Positions 1 through 10,155 of a DNA stretch of 64,000 nucleotides are shown here, one piece after another. A model generated the notes under the pieces. That model searched no databases, was not told the DNA's origin, and saw nothing but the letters and a program-made list of their open reading frames with translations. The position numbers and the translations under genes are program-made. Source of the stretch: Candidatus Methanocrinis natronophilus (GTDB taxonomy: Archaea > Halobacteriota > Methanosarcinia > Methanotrichales > Methanotrichaceae); the NCBI GenBank assembly GCA_029167045.1, contig JARFPK010000006.1:1-64000 (forward strand), given 5' to 3'. The stretch's first letter is position 1; the number at the start of each line of letters is the position of its first letter.

Positions 1-188
1 TTTTTCTTCCACTCTGGCAGCAAGTAGTGAGTCTCATACTTAGATATGGATTTACCTTCTTGTTCGAAAGAGTTTTTCCGGTATGCTAAAGTCTCGTTAT
101 AGGTCCATCTGCACAGCTCCAAGGTCTGTTGCATATTAGACCGCTGTGCTTTTGTCGGATAGATCCTATATTTGAAGGCTTTAAGCAT
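1..188 (-). CDS. tnpB: TnpB RNA-guided nuclease-family protein, N-terminal fragment (runs off left edge)
   Basis: The start codon is the ATG complement at 186-188, and the reading frame is open to the window edge, giving 62 residues that match the first 62 of copy 2 (36508-37638) almost exactly. These cover the N-terminal helix-turn-helix and WED-like region starting MLKAFKYRIYPTKAQ. The catalytic RuvC part is not visible, so it cannot be said whether this copy is intact. TnpB proteins are RNA-guided DNA endonucleases that use a right-end-derived RNA; this is family knowledge. Confidence 0.8.
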   Translation of the reverse strand, partial: MLKAFKYRIYPTKAQRSNMQQTLELCRWTYNETLAYRKNSFEQEGKSISKYETHYLLPEWKK

Positions 189-296
189 TATACTCACTTA
201 TGCTGCTATAGTATTTAAAGATTCATGGCTTAAGGCGGGGTACGATTCATCCTCGGCCTAAAGACCGAGGTTTTCTCTACCCCTGCACCCCGCCGC
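1..296 (-). mobile_element. IS605/IS1341-type TnpB element, copy 1 (left-end portion, cut by window edge)
   Basis: This stretch is a near-identical reverse complement of the left end and first 188 coding bases of the intact element at 36400-37642. The left end carries the same nested hairpin and the same TATA-like box before tnpB. On the element strand the sequence just outside is TTATAG, as at copy 2. The right end and most of tnpB lie beyond position 1. No TnpA transposase is present in the window, so movement would need one in trans. Confidence 0.85.
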
Positions 297-335
297 TATA
301 AGCGATCGGCGGGTCAGTCCCAGAGGTAGAGGGGT

Positions 336-1679
336 TCATCTCCACCGCTTCTTATAGGACTTCGATAGAGGGACGACGAGGAGCTTGTCCAGCCTGCTGC
401 CATCCATGTCCATCACCTCGAACCGGAATCCCCCCCAGTCGAAGTGGTCCCCTGATTGGGGTATCCGTTCAAACTGCATGATGGCAAAGCCGCCCAGGGT
501 CTGATAGAGGCCGCCATCCTCCTCGGGCATCTTCTCCGATACGCCGAAGCTCTCCTTAAAATCGGCTATGGATAGGACCCCATCCACGAGCCAGGAGCCG
601 TCGCCCCTCTGGATTATCGGCGGCTCCGCCAGCTCGTCGATGTGGGGGATGTCCCCGACGATCGCCTCCAGAAGGTCGGTCTGGGTGACGACCCCCTCCA
701 CCTCTCCGTATTCGTCGACGACGATGGCCAGGTGGATCCCCGTCTCCTTGAACCGCTCCAGAAGCTTCAGGCCCCTGGTGCTCTCGGGGACAAATAGCGG
801 CGGGAGTATCGCCCCCTCGAACTCGACCCTATCCCCCCCCTCGATCCGGAAGAGGAGGTCTTTTGCATGGACGATCCCGATGACGTTGTCAAGGCCGCCG
901 TTGCATACGGGAAATAGGGTGTAAGCCCTTCCCGACACCTTCTCTTTGATGATCTGGGGGGTGTCGCCCGCATCGAGCCATACGATCTCAGACCGGGGGG
1001 TCATCAACGTCGCCGCCTTCCTATCTCCCAGGCGGAAGACCCTCTCGACCATATCCTTCTCCGCTTTCTCGAAGACCCCGGCGTCGGCGCCCAGGTCGAT
1101 GAGGATCCTTATCTCCTCCTCGGTGACGGGAGGTCCATTATTCGGCTTGATGCCGATGATCCGGGTGACTAGGTTCGTCGAGGAGCTGAGGACGAATACG
1201 AAGGGAGAAGTGACCCTGGATAAGAGGAGGAGGGGGGAGGCGACGATGGAAGCGATCCTCTCCGGATCGTTCAGTGCGATCTTCTTTGGTACCAGCTCCC
1301 CGAAGATGAGCATGGAATAGGTGATGAGGAGGACGACGATGGCAAAGCCGAGGAAGAGGCTGTGGGGGGCGAGGAAGGGGACGGCCTCGAGCCTCGAAGC
1401 CAGGGCGTGGGCGACCGTCGCCCCGCCGAAGGCCCCGGCGAGGATACCTACGAGGGTTATGCCGATCTGGATCGTCGAGAGGAAGTTCGTCGGCTCGTTG
1501 GCGAGGTCGAGGGCGACCCTCGCCCCGGAATGGTCCCCCTCCGCCAGCTCCTGCAGCCGGGACTTCCTGGAGGATACGACGGCTATCTCCGATCCGGCGA
1601 AGAGGCCATTTATGATGATCAGAAGGATGATGACGACGATCTCAAAGGTCATGGCAGGGGTCTCAGAGGAGTGGATCAC
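336..1679 (-). CDS. DUF21/CBS-pair/CorC-HlyC membrane protein
   Basis: The protein has 447 residues. The N-terminal ~190 residues hold the DUF21 (CNNM) membrane domain with about four hydrophobic segments. A pair of CBS domains follows (around TMLTPRSEIVWLDA and VVDEYGEVEGVVT), and the last ~80 residues form the CorC_HlyC transporter-associated domain. The family is linked to Mg2+/Co2+ efflux or homeostasis, with adenine nucleotides sensed by the CBS pair; the ion here is unknown. A GTG start at 1679 is preferred because a TATA-like box (1700-1710) ends about 21 nt before it; an in-frame ATG at 1652 is the alternative. Its 3' end lies about 40 bp from TnpB copy 1. Confidence 0.9.
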   Translation of the reverse strand: MIHSSETPAMTFEIVVIILLIIINGLFAGSEIAVVSSRKSRLQELAEGDHSGARVALDLANEPTNFLSTIQIGITLVGILAGAFGGATVAHALASRLEAVPFLAPHSLFLGFAIVVLLITYSMLIFGELVPKKIALNDPERIASIVASPLLLLSRVTSPFVFVLSSSTNLVTRIIGIKPNNGPPVTEEEIRILIDLGADAGVFEKAEKDMVERVFRLGDRKAATLMTPRSEIVWLDAGDTPQIIKEKVSGRAYTLFPVCNGGLDNVIGIVHAKDLLFRIEGGDRVEFEGAILPPLFVPESTRGLKLLERFKETGIHLAIVVDEYGEVEGVVTQTDLLEAIVGDIPHIDELAEPPIIQRGDGSWLVDGVLSIADFKESFGVSEKMPEEDGGLYQTLGGFAIMQFERIPQSGDHFDWGGFRFEVMDMDGSRLDKLLVVPLSKSYKKRWR

Positions 1680-1858
1680 CTATCCATCGATCCTTCGACG
1701 ACTTATATCTTCCGTTCACCGCCATCCTTTGAGTCGTGGGTCTTAAGCCATCGATCTTCCCTCTCACCGTCCATGGGAGGGGTGTTGGAGAGGACTTAAT
1801 GGCCCCCCCCGGCCCCCGGAGATTACGGGGAGAAGGGGCTCTTGAGGGGCTCTTGGGG

Positions 1859-2692
1859 TCAGCGCATCGCTTGGAGGCGCGCGATCCTCTCCTCCGTTGC
1901 CGGATGGGTCGAGAAGAGGGAGGCGAACTTCTTCCCCTTGAGGGGGTTGACTATGAACATGTGGGCCGTTGAGGGATTGACGTTGGCCTGGGCCCTGGCG
2001 GCACCCCCTTCGAGCTTGGCCAGGGCGCTCGCCAGGGCCATAGGCCTTCCGCAGAGCTCTGCCCCGGTGGCGTCGGCCCCAAACTCCCGGCTCCTGGATA
2101 TCGCCATCTGGATGATCATCGCGGCTATCGGTGCCAGGATCGTCATCGCTATGATACCAACGATAGATCCCGCATCGTCGTCCCGGCCGCCGAAGATGAG
2201 GGACCACTGGGCCATGCTGGCGACGAAGGTTATGACGCCGGCGATGGTGGCGGCTACAGAGCTTATGAGGGTGTCCCGGTTCTTTACGTGGGCGAGCTCA
2301 TGGGCCATCACCGCCTCCAGCTCGTCCTTATTGAGGATCTTCATGATCCCGGTGGTCGCCGCCACGGCGGCGTGCTCCGGGTCTCTTCCCGTCGCAAAGG
2401 CGTTAGGCATGGGGGTATCGACGATGTAGACTTTAGGCATCGGCATATTCGCCCGGTCGACGAGACCCCGGACGATCCCGTAGAGATCCGGCGCCTCAGA
2501 GGGGGTCACCTCTTTCGCCTTGTACATCTTCAATACAATTTTGTCGCTGTACCAGTACGTCCCCATGTTCATCACTAGGGAGAAGAGGAGGGCTATCATC
2601 ATGCCGCCCCTCCCACCCAGGGCTGCCCCGATCAGAAGCATCAGCCCCGTGAGGCTGGCCAAAAGTAGGGTAGTCCTCATTCGGTTCATCAT
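1859..2692 (-). CDS. htpX: HtpX-like M48 zinc metalloprotease
   Basis: This is a membrane-embedded zinc endopeptidase of family M48 that degrades misfolded membrane proteins. Two hydrophobic N-terminal segments are followed by the zinc-binding HELAH motif and, after two more membrane segments, by SREFGAD, which supplies the third (Glu) ligand. The overall length (~277 aa) is normal for HtpX. The reading frame extends to an ATG at 2716, but the ATG at 2692 is preferred: it gives the typical [14 protein letters not shown] beginning and lies about 29 nt from a TATA-like box at 2721-2731. It stands alone between the CBS protein and the TPR genes, all on the minus strand. Confidence 0.92.
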   Translation of the reverse strand: MMNRMRTTLLLASLTGLMLLIGAALGGRGGMMIALLFSLVMNMGTYWYSDKIVLKMYKAKEVTPSEAPDLYGIVRGLVDRANMPMPKVYIVDTPMPNAFATGRDPEHAAVAATTGIMKILNKDELEAVMAHELAHVKNRDTLISSVAATIAGVITFVASMAQWSLIFGGRDDDAGSIVGIIAMTILAPIAAMIIQMAISRSREFGADATGAELCGRPMALASALAKLEGGAARAQANVNPSTAHMFIVNPLKGKKFASLFSTHPATEERIARLQAMR

Positions 2693-2759
2693 AGTAACGG
2701 GACAGTTCCGGCTCATACCCCAAATACTTTGCGTCGATCGATGGCGGACCCGCCCCTCT

Positions 2760-4625
2760 TCAGGACCCCTGGAGCATCCGCAGCGCCGCCGCCCTGTTCG
2801 CCCTGGCGTCGGCGAAGGACGGGTTTATCGCTAGCGCCCTCTCGTAGCAGTCGGCGGCCTCCTGGTAGCGGCCTAGATGGTATAAGACCGCACCCTTGTT
2901 GTTCCAGGCGGCGGCGTTGCTGGGGTCGAGGTCGAGGGTTCTGTTGAAAGAGTCCAAAGCCTCCCCGTTACGGCCCAGGGCCGTCATAACTACTCCTCGG
3001 TTGTTCCAGCCGCTGACGAGCTCGGGATTCGCCTCCAGGCTCCGGTCGATAGCCTCCAGCGCCTCGTTGCTCCTCCCCAGGGTGTAGAGGACCCATCCCC
3101 GGTTGTTCCAGGCCTCGGCGTGGGATGGGTCGAGCTCGGCGGCCCGGGTGAAGAGCCGGAGCGCCTCATCCATCCCGCCGGTCCCGTAGACGATGATCCC
3201 CTTCCTGTACCAGGCGGGCTCGTACTCCGGATCGATATCTATGGCCCGGTCGAAGGCCTCCGCCGCCTCCCTCTCCCTCTTCATATCGACGAGGGCGACC
3301 CCCCGGTGGTGCCAGGTCTCGGCCCTTCCGGACTCGATATCCAGGGCCTTGTCGTAGCAGAATATCGCCTCGCTGGGCCGGTTCAGCCGGTAGAGGGAGT
3401 GGCCCTTGCTGTGCCAGGCGTCGGCGGAGGCGGGATCGAACCTGATAACCTCGTCGAAGGCCTTGATGGCGTCGAAGTACCGCCCTTCCAGGTAGAGAAC
3501 CGAACCCCTATTGTACCAGGCGATCCCGTAGGCTGGGTCGATGGCTATCGCCCTGTCGTAGGAGGAGAGAGCCTCCCCGTTCCGCCCCAGGTCTGCCAGG
3601 GCGGCGCCCCGGTTGTTCCAGGCGAGGGCGAAGGCCGGCTCGATCTCCAGGGCAGAGTCGTAGGAGGAGACCGCCTCCTCGGCCCTCCCCATATCCCGGA
3701 GCGCCCTTCCCCGGTTGTACCAGGCGAGGGCGAAGGTGGGGTCTATCTCCAGGGCGGAGTCGTAGGAGGAGAGAGCCTCCTCCAACCGGCCGAGGTTGGA
3801 GAGGGCAAGACCCCGGTTGTTCCAGGCGAGGATGTATCCGGGGTCGACCTCCAGGGCGGAGTCGAAGCTCTCCACCGCCTCCTCGTACCTCTCCAGGACC
3901 CCCAAAAGAAGCCCCCTCTCGTTCCAGGCGACCTTATCCTCCGGATCGGCCCTAAGGGCCCCCTCCAGCCGCTCCAGAGCCTCCTCATCCCTCCCCAGAG
4001 TCTTCAACAGCTCAGCAGACCCTTTCCAGGATCCGGCGAGGTCCGGATCGGCGGCTAGGGCAGATTCGTAGCATTGGAGCGCCTCCTCGTTCCTGCCCAG
4101 GGCCCGGAGGGCGTTTCCGCGGTTCTGCCAAGCGGCCGCCAGGTCTGGGTCGATCCCGAGGGCGCGGACAAAGGAGGCTTCGGCCTCCTCGTACCTACCG
4201 AGCGCCCCCAGGATCAGCCCCCGGTTGTTCCAGGCTTTCTCGTCTCCCGGATCTATCCCCAGGGCCCGGTCGTAGGCCTCCAGAGCCTCCTCTGCCCTCC
4301 CGATGAAGCTGAGGGAGTTGCCCATCATGTACCAGACCCTGGCGTCCTCCGGATCGATCTCCAGGGCCCGGCGGAGATATTCGGCAGCCATGGGCCGATC
4401 GGTGATGTTGTAGAGGGCGATCTCTCCGCGCAGGGCCCACGCTGAAGATAGGTTCGAGTCGACCTCGATAGATCTCTCCAGCAGCTCGAGGGCGAGGTCG
4501 AAATCCCCCTCATGATACAGGATTTCCGCCTCTCTATAGAGCTTTTGAGCCGACCCCTCCTCCCCCGCGGCCGGAGATCCGAGGGCCAGGATCAGGGTCA
4601 GCAGAACAAGACCCCCACGTCTCAT
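2760..4625 (-). CDS. Exported tetratricopeptide-repeat protein (about 17 TPRs)
   Basis: The protein has about 621 residues: a signal peptide ([16 protein letters not shown], cleavage near AAGEEG) and then back-to-back 34-residue TPR units to the C-terminus. Repeats show the canonical W-x-x-G-x-x-L/Y-x-x-L-G-R-x-x-E-A pattern with AWNNRG and ALEIDP signatures. No enzymatic domain or membrane anchor is visible, so it is probably an extracytoplasmic protein-binding scaffold. The frame begins at an ATG at 4640, but the ATG at 4625 is chosen because a TATA-like box at 4650-4664 ends exactly 25 nt upstream, as in the neighbouring TPR gene, implying a leaderless mRNA. Partner proteins are unknown. 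Confidence 0.9.
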   Translation of the reverse strand: MRRGGLVLLTLILALGSPAAGEEGSAQKLYREAEILYHEGDFDLALELLERSIEVDSNLSSAWALRGEIALYNITDRPMAAEYLRRALEIDPEDARVWYMMGNSLSFIGRAEEALEAYDRALGIDPGDEKAWNNRGLILGALGRYEEAEASFVRALGIDPDLAAAWQNRGNALRALGRNEEALQCYESALAADPDLAGSWKGSAELLKTLGRDEEALERLEGALRADPEDKVAWNERGLLLGVLERYEEAVESFDSALEVDPGYILAWNNRGLALSNLGRLEEALSSYDSALEIDPTFALAWYNRGRALRDMGRAEEAVSSYDSALEIEPAFALAWNNRGAALADLGRNGEALSSYDRAIAIDPAYGIAWYNRGSVLYLEGRYFDAIKAFDEVIRFDPASADAWHSKGHSLYRLNRPSEAIFCYDKALDIESGRAETWHHRGVALVDMKREREAAEAFDRAIDIDPEYEPAWYRKGIIVYGTGGMDEALRLFTRAAELDPSHAEAWNNRGWVLYTLGRSNEALEAIDRSLEANPELVSGWNNRGVVMTALGRNGEALDSFNRTLDLDPSNAAAWNNKGAVLYHLGRYQEAADCYERALAINPSFADARANRAAALRMLQGS

Positions 4626-4649
4626 GAGGTAGGAGATCATCCTCGCCTC

Positions 4650-4664
4650 CGATATACCTTTTGG
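4650..4664 (-). promoter_or_regulatory. TATA/BRE-like promoter box of the 621-aa TPR gene
   Basis: On the minus strand it reads CCAAAAGGTATATCG. It matches 13 of 15 bases of the box before the 1,071-aa TPR gene (7984-7998). Both boxes end 25 nt before an in-frame ATG that opens a signal peptide, which fits archaeal leaderless transcription. Confidence 0.55.
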
Positions 4665-4743
4665 TGGAAAGATCGTCGGGGAGGCGGATCCGCGCGACGC
4701 TCCCCTATCGGTCAGGGATCCCGGTGGCTGTAGCCCCTTCCGA

Positions 4744-7700
4744 CTACCGAGGACTGAGCTTAATGTACATCTCGTAGCACTCGACCGCCTTCCTGGGCTG
4801 GCCGAGCTTGTAGTAGGCGTCCCCCTTCCTGTTCCAGCTCTTCAGGTCCCTGGGATCTATGGCCAGAGCCATATCGTAGCTCTTCACCGCCTCGGCGTAG
4901 TCCCCGAGCCCCTCCAGGGCCGTTCCCCTGGTATACCAGATCTCGACGGATCCGGGATCGGCCTCCGCCGCCCGATCGTAGCTATCGACCGCCTCCTGAA
5001 GCCTGCCCAGCCTCTGGAGGGCGAGCCCTCTATCGAACCAGATCTTCACGGAGTACGGATCGATCTCAACCGCCCGATCGTAGGAGTCGACGGCTTCGGC
5101 GTACCTCTTCATACCGAATAGAAGGGCGCCCTTCCTCTCCCAGGCCTCGGATAGATGCGGGTCCCTTGCTATCGCCTCGTTGAAAGAAGAGATCGCCTCC
5201 GCCCCCCTCCCCATCTCCTCCAGGATCGAGCCCCTCTCGGACCAGGATCTGGCGTCGTCGGGATCTGCCTCTATCGCCCTATCATAAGATGCGATCGCCT
5301 CCTCCGGCTGCCCCTGGACCTCCGAGATGGCGCCTTTAGCCCGCCACGCCTCGGTGAGGGCCGGATCGATGGATATCGCCCTGTCGAGGGATCCGACCGC
5401 CTCCTGAAGCCTCCCCGCCTTCTGAAAGGCCAGGCCCATATCCAACCAAGCCCCGGCGTCTTGGGGATCTATCGCTATCGCCCGGTCGTAAGAGAGGGCG
5501 GCGTCATCGAACCTGCCCATATCTGCCAGAACAGCGCCCCTCTCCCTCCAGAGGTCTTTCTCCGAGGGTTCGATCTCCAGGGCCTTGTCATAGCTGTCCA
5601 CCGCCTCGCCGTATCTCTCCAGCCTCTGGAGGGCGAGCCCCTGGCCCCGCCAGGCGTCCGTCCTCCGGGGATCGATCTTGAGGATCTCCTGGTAAGCGGC
5701 GACGGCTTCATCCTCCCGGCCAATTTCAAGAAGAGCCTCGCCCTTTCCGGTCAATGCCTCGAGGTCCCCCGGATCATCTCTCAGAACCTGATCGTAGCTA
5801 TCCACCGCCTCGTCGTACCTCTCGAGCCTCAGGAGGGAGAACCCCCTGTTCCTCCAGACCCCCTCATAAGAAGGATCTATGGCCGCTACCTGATCGTAAC
5901 ATTCTACAGCCGTCTCATAATCTCCGAGTCTCTGGAAAGCAAGACCCTTCTGATGCCAGGCCTTAGCCTCCAGGGGGCTCACCTCAATCACCTTGGAGTA
6001 ACAGGCCACAGCCTCTTGGTACATACCCAGGCTGAAGTGGGAGTCACCTTTCTCGTACCTATCGATCTCGATGACCTTGTCGTAGCATGCAGCGGCGTCA
6101 TCGAACCTGCCCAGGCTGAAGAGGGCGACGCCCTTGTTGTACCATAAGGAGATCTCCGCGGGGCTGATCTTCAGCGCCTCATCATAAGATGCCGACGCCT
6201 CTTCGAACCTCCCCAGATCGTAGAGGGCTAGACCCTTCATCCCCCAAGCCCCTTCGTAAGAGGGATCTATCGCTATCACCTGACCGTAGCTATCGACCGC
6301 CTCCTTCAGCATGCCCGCGTTGTAGAGGAGCAGCCCCCTGTTGTACCAGGTGTCAGGATCGGCGTTATCTATCGCTATCGCCCCGTCGTAGGATCTCATC
6401 GCCTCGTCGTATTCTCCGATCATGGCGAGGGCGTCGCCCCTCCCGCGGAACGCATCGGCCCGAGAGGCGTTGATGGCGATCGCCTCGCTGTAAGCTTCCG
6501 CCGCCTCCGGGTACCGTCCCAGCATGTAAAGGGCAACGCCCTTGTTGTACCAGCCGTTCTCATATCCTCTCTCTGCCTCGATCAGATCGTCGTAACAGAC
6601 GACCGACTCCTCGTACCTACCGAGGCTGTAGAGGGTGTTGCACCTGTTGTTGAGGAAGTCCTTCTGGTCGGGATCGGCCTTCAGCGCCTCATCGTAACAA
6701 CCGAGGGCCTCCTCGTACCTTCCCAACCTTCCGAAGGCGAGCCCCTTGTTGTACCAGGCGTCCCCGTTCCCCGGGTCGGCTTCCAGGACCCGGTCGTAAG
6801 CTTCCAGCGCTCGATCGTACCTCTCGAGGGAGTAGAGGAGCAGCCCCTTCTGGTACCAGACGTCTTGATAGGCCGGATCGAGTTCGATGACCCGGTCGTA
6901 AGCCTCCAGCGCCTCGGCGGCCAGCTCGAGCCTCTGGAGTACTACCCCCTGGTTGTACCAGGCGTTTGAGTAGCCGGGATCTATGTCCACCGCCCTCCTG
7001 TAGCTATCCAGCGCCTCTTCAAACCTCCCAAGGCTGTAGAGGGCGTTTCCCTTGTTGTTCCAGACGGCGACAAGAGACCGGTCGACCTTCAGCGCCTCGT
7101 CATAACAGCTGAGAGCCTCTTCAAACCTCCCGAGGCTATAGAGGCCAAGCCCCTTATTGTACCAGGCCGAATGGTAAAGGGGATCGATATCGATGGCGAA
7201 GTCGTAGCATCTGAAGGCCTCTTCATACCTCCCCAGTCCCGCCAGGACGACCCCCTTGTTGTACCAGAGGTCGGAGGAGGAGGGGTCGATCTCTATCCCC
7301 CGGTCGTAACATTCGAGGGCCTCAACGCTCCGCCCCATGCTATAGAGGGCGTAACCCTTCCCATGCCAGTAGGAGACGTCAGAACCGTCGATATCGATGG
7401 CGAAGTCAAAGGAACCGATCGCCTTTTCGTAGCTGCCTAGGCCGGTCTGGGCGAGCCCCTTCTGGTACCAGACATCTCCCAGGGTCGGGTCGATCACCAG
7501 AGCCTCGTCGTAAGATCCAACCGCCTCGCTGAACATCCCGAGGCTGTAGAGGGCGAGCCCTTTAGCCCGCCAGATATCCGGGTTGGAGGAGTTGAGGGCG
7601 AGGGACCGATCGTAGCAATATACGGCCTCCTCGTAGATCTGGAGGTTGTAGACGGCGACTCCCCGGGCGTACCAGACCCTCGGGTCCCCTGGATCTATAG

Positions 7701-7959
7701 ATAGGGACCGATTGAAAGATTCCGCGGCCCGTTCAAACCTCCCAAGGTCGCTCTCGATATGCCCCTTCAGATTCCAGGCGTCGGGATGGGCGGGGTCGAT
7801 CTCCAGAGACTTGTCGACATAAAGAAGCGCAAGCTCGTAAGATCCGCTGGAGTAGAAGCTCACCGCCCTGCCGAGCCACCCTCCGGACTGTTCCCCTCCA
7901 CAAGCAGGAGAGACGGTGACCAGGGCGAGGATCAGGACCAACAGGGCAGAGCGGTTCAT
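4744..7959 (-). CDS. Exported giant tetratricopeptide-repeat protein (about 30 TPRs)
   Basis: The protein has about 1,071 residues: a signal peptide (MNRSALLVLILALVTVSPA, followed by CGGEQ) and about 30 consecutive 34-residue TPRs. One repeat near the middle (around RYEKGDSHFSLGMYQEA) is shortened, showing loss of part of a unit. The repeats would build a long superhelical binding surface outside the cytoplasmic membrane; a Cys near the cleavage site raises the possibility of lipid anchoring, but the lipobox is not convincing. The frame extends upstream to 8076, but the ATG at 7959 is 25 nt from a TATA-like box and gives the signal peptide. It is a paralogue of the adjacent TPR gene on the same strand. 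Confidence 0.9.
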   Translation of the reverse strand: MNRSALLVLILALVTVSPACGGEQSGGWLGRAVSFYSSGSYELALLYVDKSLEIDPAHPDAWNLKGHIESDLGRFERAAESFNRSLSIDPGDPRVWYARGVAVYNLQIYEEAVYCYDRSLALNSSNPDIWRAKGLALYSLGMFSEAVGSYDEALVIDPTLGDVWYQKGLAQTGLGSYEKAIGSFDFAIDIDGSDVSYWHGKGYALYSMGRSVEALECYDRGIEIDPSSSDLWYNKGVVLAGLGRYEEAFRCYDFAIDIDPLYHSAWYNKGLGLYSLGRFEEALSCYDEALKVDRSLVAVWNNKGNALYSLGRFEEALDSYRRAVDIDPGYSNAWYNQGVVLQRLELAAEALEAYDRVIELDPAYQDVWYQKGLLLYSLERYDRALEAYDRVLEADPGNGDAWYNKGLAFGRLGRYEEALGCYDEALKADPDQKDFLNNRCNTLYSLGRYEESVVCYDDLIEAERGYENGWYNKGVALYMLGRYPEAAEAYSEAIAINASRADAFRGRGDALAMIGEYDEAMRSYDGAIAIDNADPDTWYNRGLLLYNAGMLKEAVDSYGQVIAIDPSYEGAWGMKGLALYDLGRFEEASASYDEALKISPAEISLWYNKGVALFSLGRFDDAAACYDKVIEIDRYEKGDSHFSLGMYQEAVACYSKVIEVSPLEAKAWHQKGLAFQRLGDYETAVECYDQVAAIDPSYEGVWRNRGFSLLRLERYDEAVDSYDQVLRDDPGDLEALTGKGEALLEIGREDEAVAAYQEILKIDPRRTDAWRGQGLALQRLERYGEAVDSYDKALEIEPSEKDLWRERGAVLADMGRFDDAALSYDRAIAIDPQDAGAWLDMGLAFQKAGRLQEAVGSLDRAISIDPALTEAWRAKGAISEVQGQPEEAIASYDRAIEADPDDARSWSERGSILEEMGRGAEAISSFNEAIARDPHLSEAWERKGALLFGMKRYAEAVDSYDRAVEIDPYSVKIWFDRGLALQRLGRLQEAVDSYDRAAEADPGSVEIWYTRGTALEGLGDYAEAVKSYDMALAIDPRDLKSWNRKGDAYYKLGQPRKAVECYEMYIKLSPR

Positions 7960-7983
7960 GGCCGATATCATAGCTCTATTTGT

Positions 7984-7998
7984 CGATATATTTTTTGG
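7984..7998 (-). promoter_or_regulatory. TATA/BRE-like promoter box of the 1,071-aa TPR gene
   Basis: On the minus strand it reads CCAAAAAATATATCG. It is almost the same word as the box before the other TPR gene, with the same 25-nt spacing to the chosen ATG (7959). Confidence 0.55.
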
Positions 7999-8101
7999 TA
8001 TGAGGGGAGGAAGAATTGACCCTTCCTGGACCATCCTCCTGCCGCCTGGATCATCCCGGGAGAGGAGGCGACCCACCGTCTAGGCGATGGCGAAGCTGCC
8101 A

Positions 8102-8533
8102 TCATTCAAGCCTTTTGACCATAAACATGCCGTCAATTCCTCGGCCGTAGTAGCTCGGAAGTAGGGCGGCCTTCCGGTACCCTAGGCTGGAGTAGAGGGT
8201 GACAGCCTCCCGGTTCTCGACCGACACCTCCAGGGAGATGGCGCCGGCCCCCTGGGATGCCAGCTCCTCCTCCAGGGCCGCGACGAGCTTCCCTGCCACC
8301 CCCTGGCGGCGCCTTTCGGGGAGGACGTCCAGGGTCAAAACCTTCCCCCACCACCCTTCGACCAAGCCGATGACGAAGCCGACGAGATCGTCGTCCTCGG
8401 CGACGATAGTCGTCCCTTCCGCCAGAAGGAAGGAGAGGGCCTCCACCGGGAAGGCCAGATCTCCGGGGAAGCAGGCCTTCTCGGCGGCGAGGATCGAGGG
8501 GAGATCCCCGGCCACCCCCCTTCGGATCCTCAT
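8102..8533 (-). CDS. GNAT-family N-acetyltransferase (RimI-like)
   Basis: The 143-residue protein has a single GNAT fold. The acetyl-CoA-binding motif RRRQGVAGKL (motif A) is followed by a helix, then motif B around ENREAVTLYSSLGYRKA, which is typical of RimI-type protein N-terminal acetyltransferases. The substrate cannot be told from sequence. Its ATG overlaps the stop codon of the upstream DUF2111 gene by 4 bp (ATGA), so the two are probably co-translated. Archaeal RimI/Ard1 homologues acetylate protein N-termini; that this one does so is inference. Confidence 0.85.
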   Translation of the reverse strand: MRIRRGVAGDLPSILAAEKACFPGDLAFPVEALSFLLAEGTTIVAEDDDLVGFVIGLVEGWWGKVLTLDVLPERRRQGVAGKLVAALEEELASQGAGAISLEVSVENREAVTLYSSLGYRKAALLPSYYGRGIDGMFMVKRLE

Positions 8534-8910
8534 CTCTTCCCTGATACCTCTTTGACCACCTCGGTGTAGGCGCCGAAGACCGAAGGGATGTCGATGGTCC
8601 CTACGACGTCGACGACGCCCATCGCGGCGATCACCCCCCCTTCCCTGTCAAAGATGGGGGCGACCGATACGGGGATGCCCTTGTAAACCCCGCTTTTGGG
8701 GACGGTCTTCTCCGCCACCCCCGACGCCATAACCTCTTCGAGGACGGGGCCGGTGTATCCGTCGTCTACGACCTCTCCACCTTCCACCCTCACCCCCGGC
8801 AGCTCCCGGCTCCTCAGGGTTACAGGAAGACCCAGGATCTGGTTTACGGCGATGGCTATGGGGGCGAGGTCGGAAGGTCCCGACTTCTCCGATATCATCA
8901 GCTCTGCCAT
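8530..8910 (-). CDS. DUF2111 domain protein
   Basis: The 126-residue protein is recognised as a DUF2111 family member, a small family found mainly in methanogens, of unknown function. It shows an alternating alpha/beta pattern with hydrophobic strands near the C-terminus (VSVAPIFDREGGVIAAMGVVD) that resemble a GAF/roadblock-like sensor fold, although no ligand residues can be named. A TATA-like box at 8932-8942 ends about 22 nt before the ATG. It is the first gene of a two-gene unit with the overlapping acetyltransferase. Confidence 0.8.
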   Translation of the reverse strand: MAELMISEKSGPSDLAPIAIAVNQILGLPVTLRSRELPGVRVEGGEVVDDGYTGPVLEEVMASGVAEKTVPKSGVYKGIPVSVAPIFDREGGVIAAMGVVDVVGTIDIPSVFGAYTEVVKEVSGKR

Positions 8911-8949
8911 GGATGGATCTCAGGCTCTGATTGTTGATATAGTCTCCCC

Positions 8950-10125
8950 TCACCGCTTCTTATTCAGGAACCGGGCCTGAAAGCCGTGGTACTTGCAGAA
9001 CCCCTCCGAGTCCCTCTGGCTGAGGGTCTGGCTGTCGAAGGAGACCATATCCTGGTCGTATATGGCGTCGGGAGAGGTCCTCCCTACAGGATAGGCCCGC
9101 CCGCAGGAGAGCTTCATCTTGACGGAGCCGTTCATCCTCTCCTGGCTCTTGTCTACGAAGGCGGATAGGTCGGCGTATAGGGGATCGTTGACGAGGCCCA
9201 TGTAGGCGAGCTCAGACCAGGCGTCGTCGACGGTCGCTTTGAAACGCAGCTGCGCCCTCGACAGGACGAGCCTCTCCAGATCCTGGTGGGCGGCGAGGAG
9301 GACCGTCGCCGCCGGATGCTCGTAGTTCTCCCTCGCCTTGAGGCCGAGGACCCGATCTTCAATCATATCGGTCCTGCCTACCCCGTGCTCTCCTGCCAGT
9401 CTATTCAGCCTTCTGATCAGCTCGACGCCGCCGATCCTCTCGCCGTTGAGGGCGATGGGAACGCCCTTCGAGAACTCTATCTCCACCTTCTCTGGGGGGA
9501 TCCGCCTCTCCGGGGACTTGGTCCAGGCGTATATCTCCTCCGGCGGCTCGCTGTAGGGGTCCTCGAGATCTCCACCTTCGATGGAACGGGACCAGAGGTT
9601 CTCGTCTATCGACCAGGGCCTCTCCCGGGTTACGGGAACGTCTATCCCGTGGTCTCTCGCGTAATCGATCTCCCACTCCCGGCTGAGGTCCAGGTCTCTC
9701 ATCGGCGCCACCACCCGCAGGTCCGTGGCCCTGAATATCGTCTCAAACCTCAGCTGGTCGTTTCCCCTCCCGGTGCATCCGTGGCCCAGGGCGTCAGCCC
9801 CAAGCTCCTCGGCGATCTCCACCGTCTTTATCGCTATCAGGGGCCTGGCTATGGCGGTGCCCAGGACGTAACCCTCATAGGATCCGTTGGCCTTGATGGC
9901 GGGGAAGATGTAATCCCTGACGAACTCCTCTTTGGCGTCGATGACGTAATGGCCATCGCTGAGCTTTTCTGCCCTCTCGTTGCCCCTCTCAATATCCTCC
10001 TTCGGCTGACCGACGTCCGTCAGGACGGTTATCACCTTCTCAAAGCCGTAACGCTCTCGGAGGAGGGGGATGCAGACCGATGTATCGAGCCCTCCGGAGT
10101 AAGCGAGGACGATGACTTCCGACAA
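8950..10125 (-). CDS. argG: Argininosuccinate synthase
   Basis: It joins citrulline and aspartate with ATP to form argininosuccinate, the penultimate step of arginine synthesis, in the cytoplasm. The 391-residue length is standard. The ATP-pyrophosphatase loop AYSGGLDTS lies at residues 8-16, and the conserved [13 protein letters not shown] segment follows near residue 115. The start is TTG at 10125, supported by GGTGAT six bases upstream and by an otherwise standard N-terminus; there is no in-frame ATG nearby. It is transcribed divergently from the radical SAM gene across a ~100-bp promoter region. Confidence 0.97.
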   Translation of the reverse strand: MSEVIVLAYSGGLDTSVCIPLLRERYGFEKVITVLTDVGQPKEDIERGNERAEKLSDGHYVIDAKEEFVRDYIFPAIKANGSYEGYVLGTAIARPLIAIKTVEIAEELGADALGHGCTGRGNDQLRFETIFRATDLRVVAPMRDLDLSREWEIDYARDHGIDVPVTRERPWSIDENLWSRSIEGGDLEDPYSEPPEEIYAWTKSPERRIPPEKVEIEFSKGVPIALNGERIGGVELIRRLNRLAGEHGVGRTDMIEDRVLGLKARENYEHPAATVLLAAHQDLERLVLSRAQLRFKATVDDAWSELAYMGLVNDPLYADLSAFVDKSQERMNGSVKMKLSCGRAYPVGRTSPDAIYDQDMVSFDSQTLSQRDSEGFCKYHGFQARFLNKKR

Positions 10126-10155
10126 TTCAATATCACCGGGCCCTACTCGCTATCT

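Noticed and set aside
3120-4058. Long plus-strand open frames antisense to the TPR genes (also 5155-6147)
   Set aside because: They mirror the 34-residue TPR periodicity on the wrong strand and show only Gly/Pro/Val-rich low-complexity sequence.
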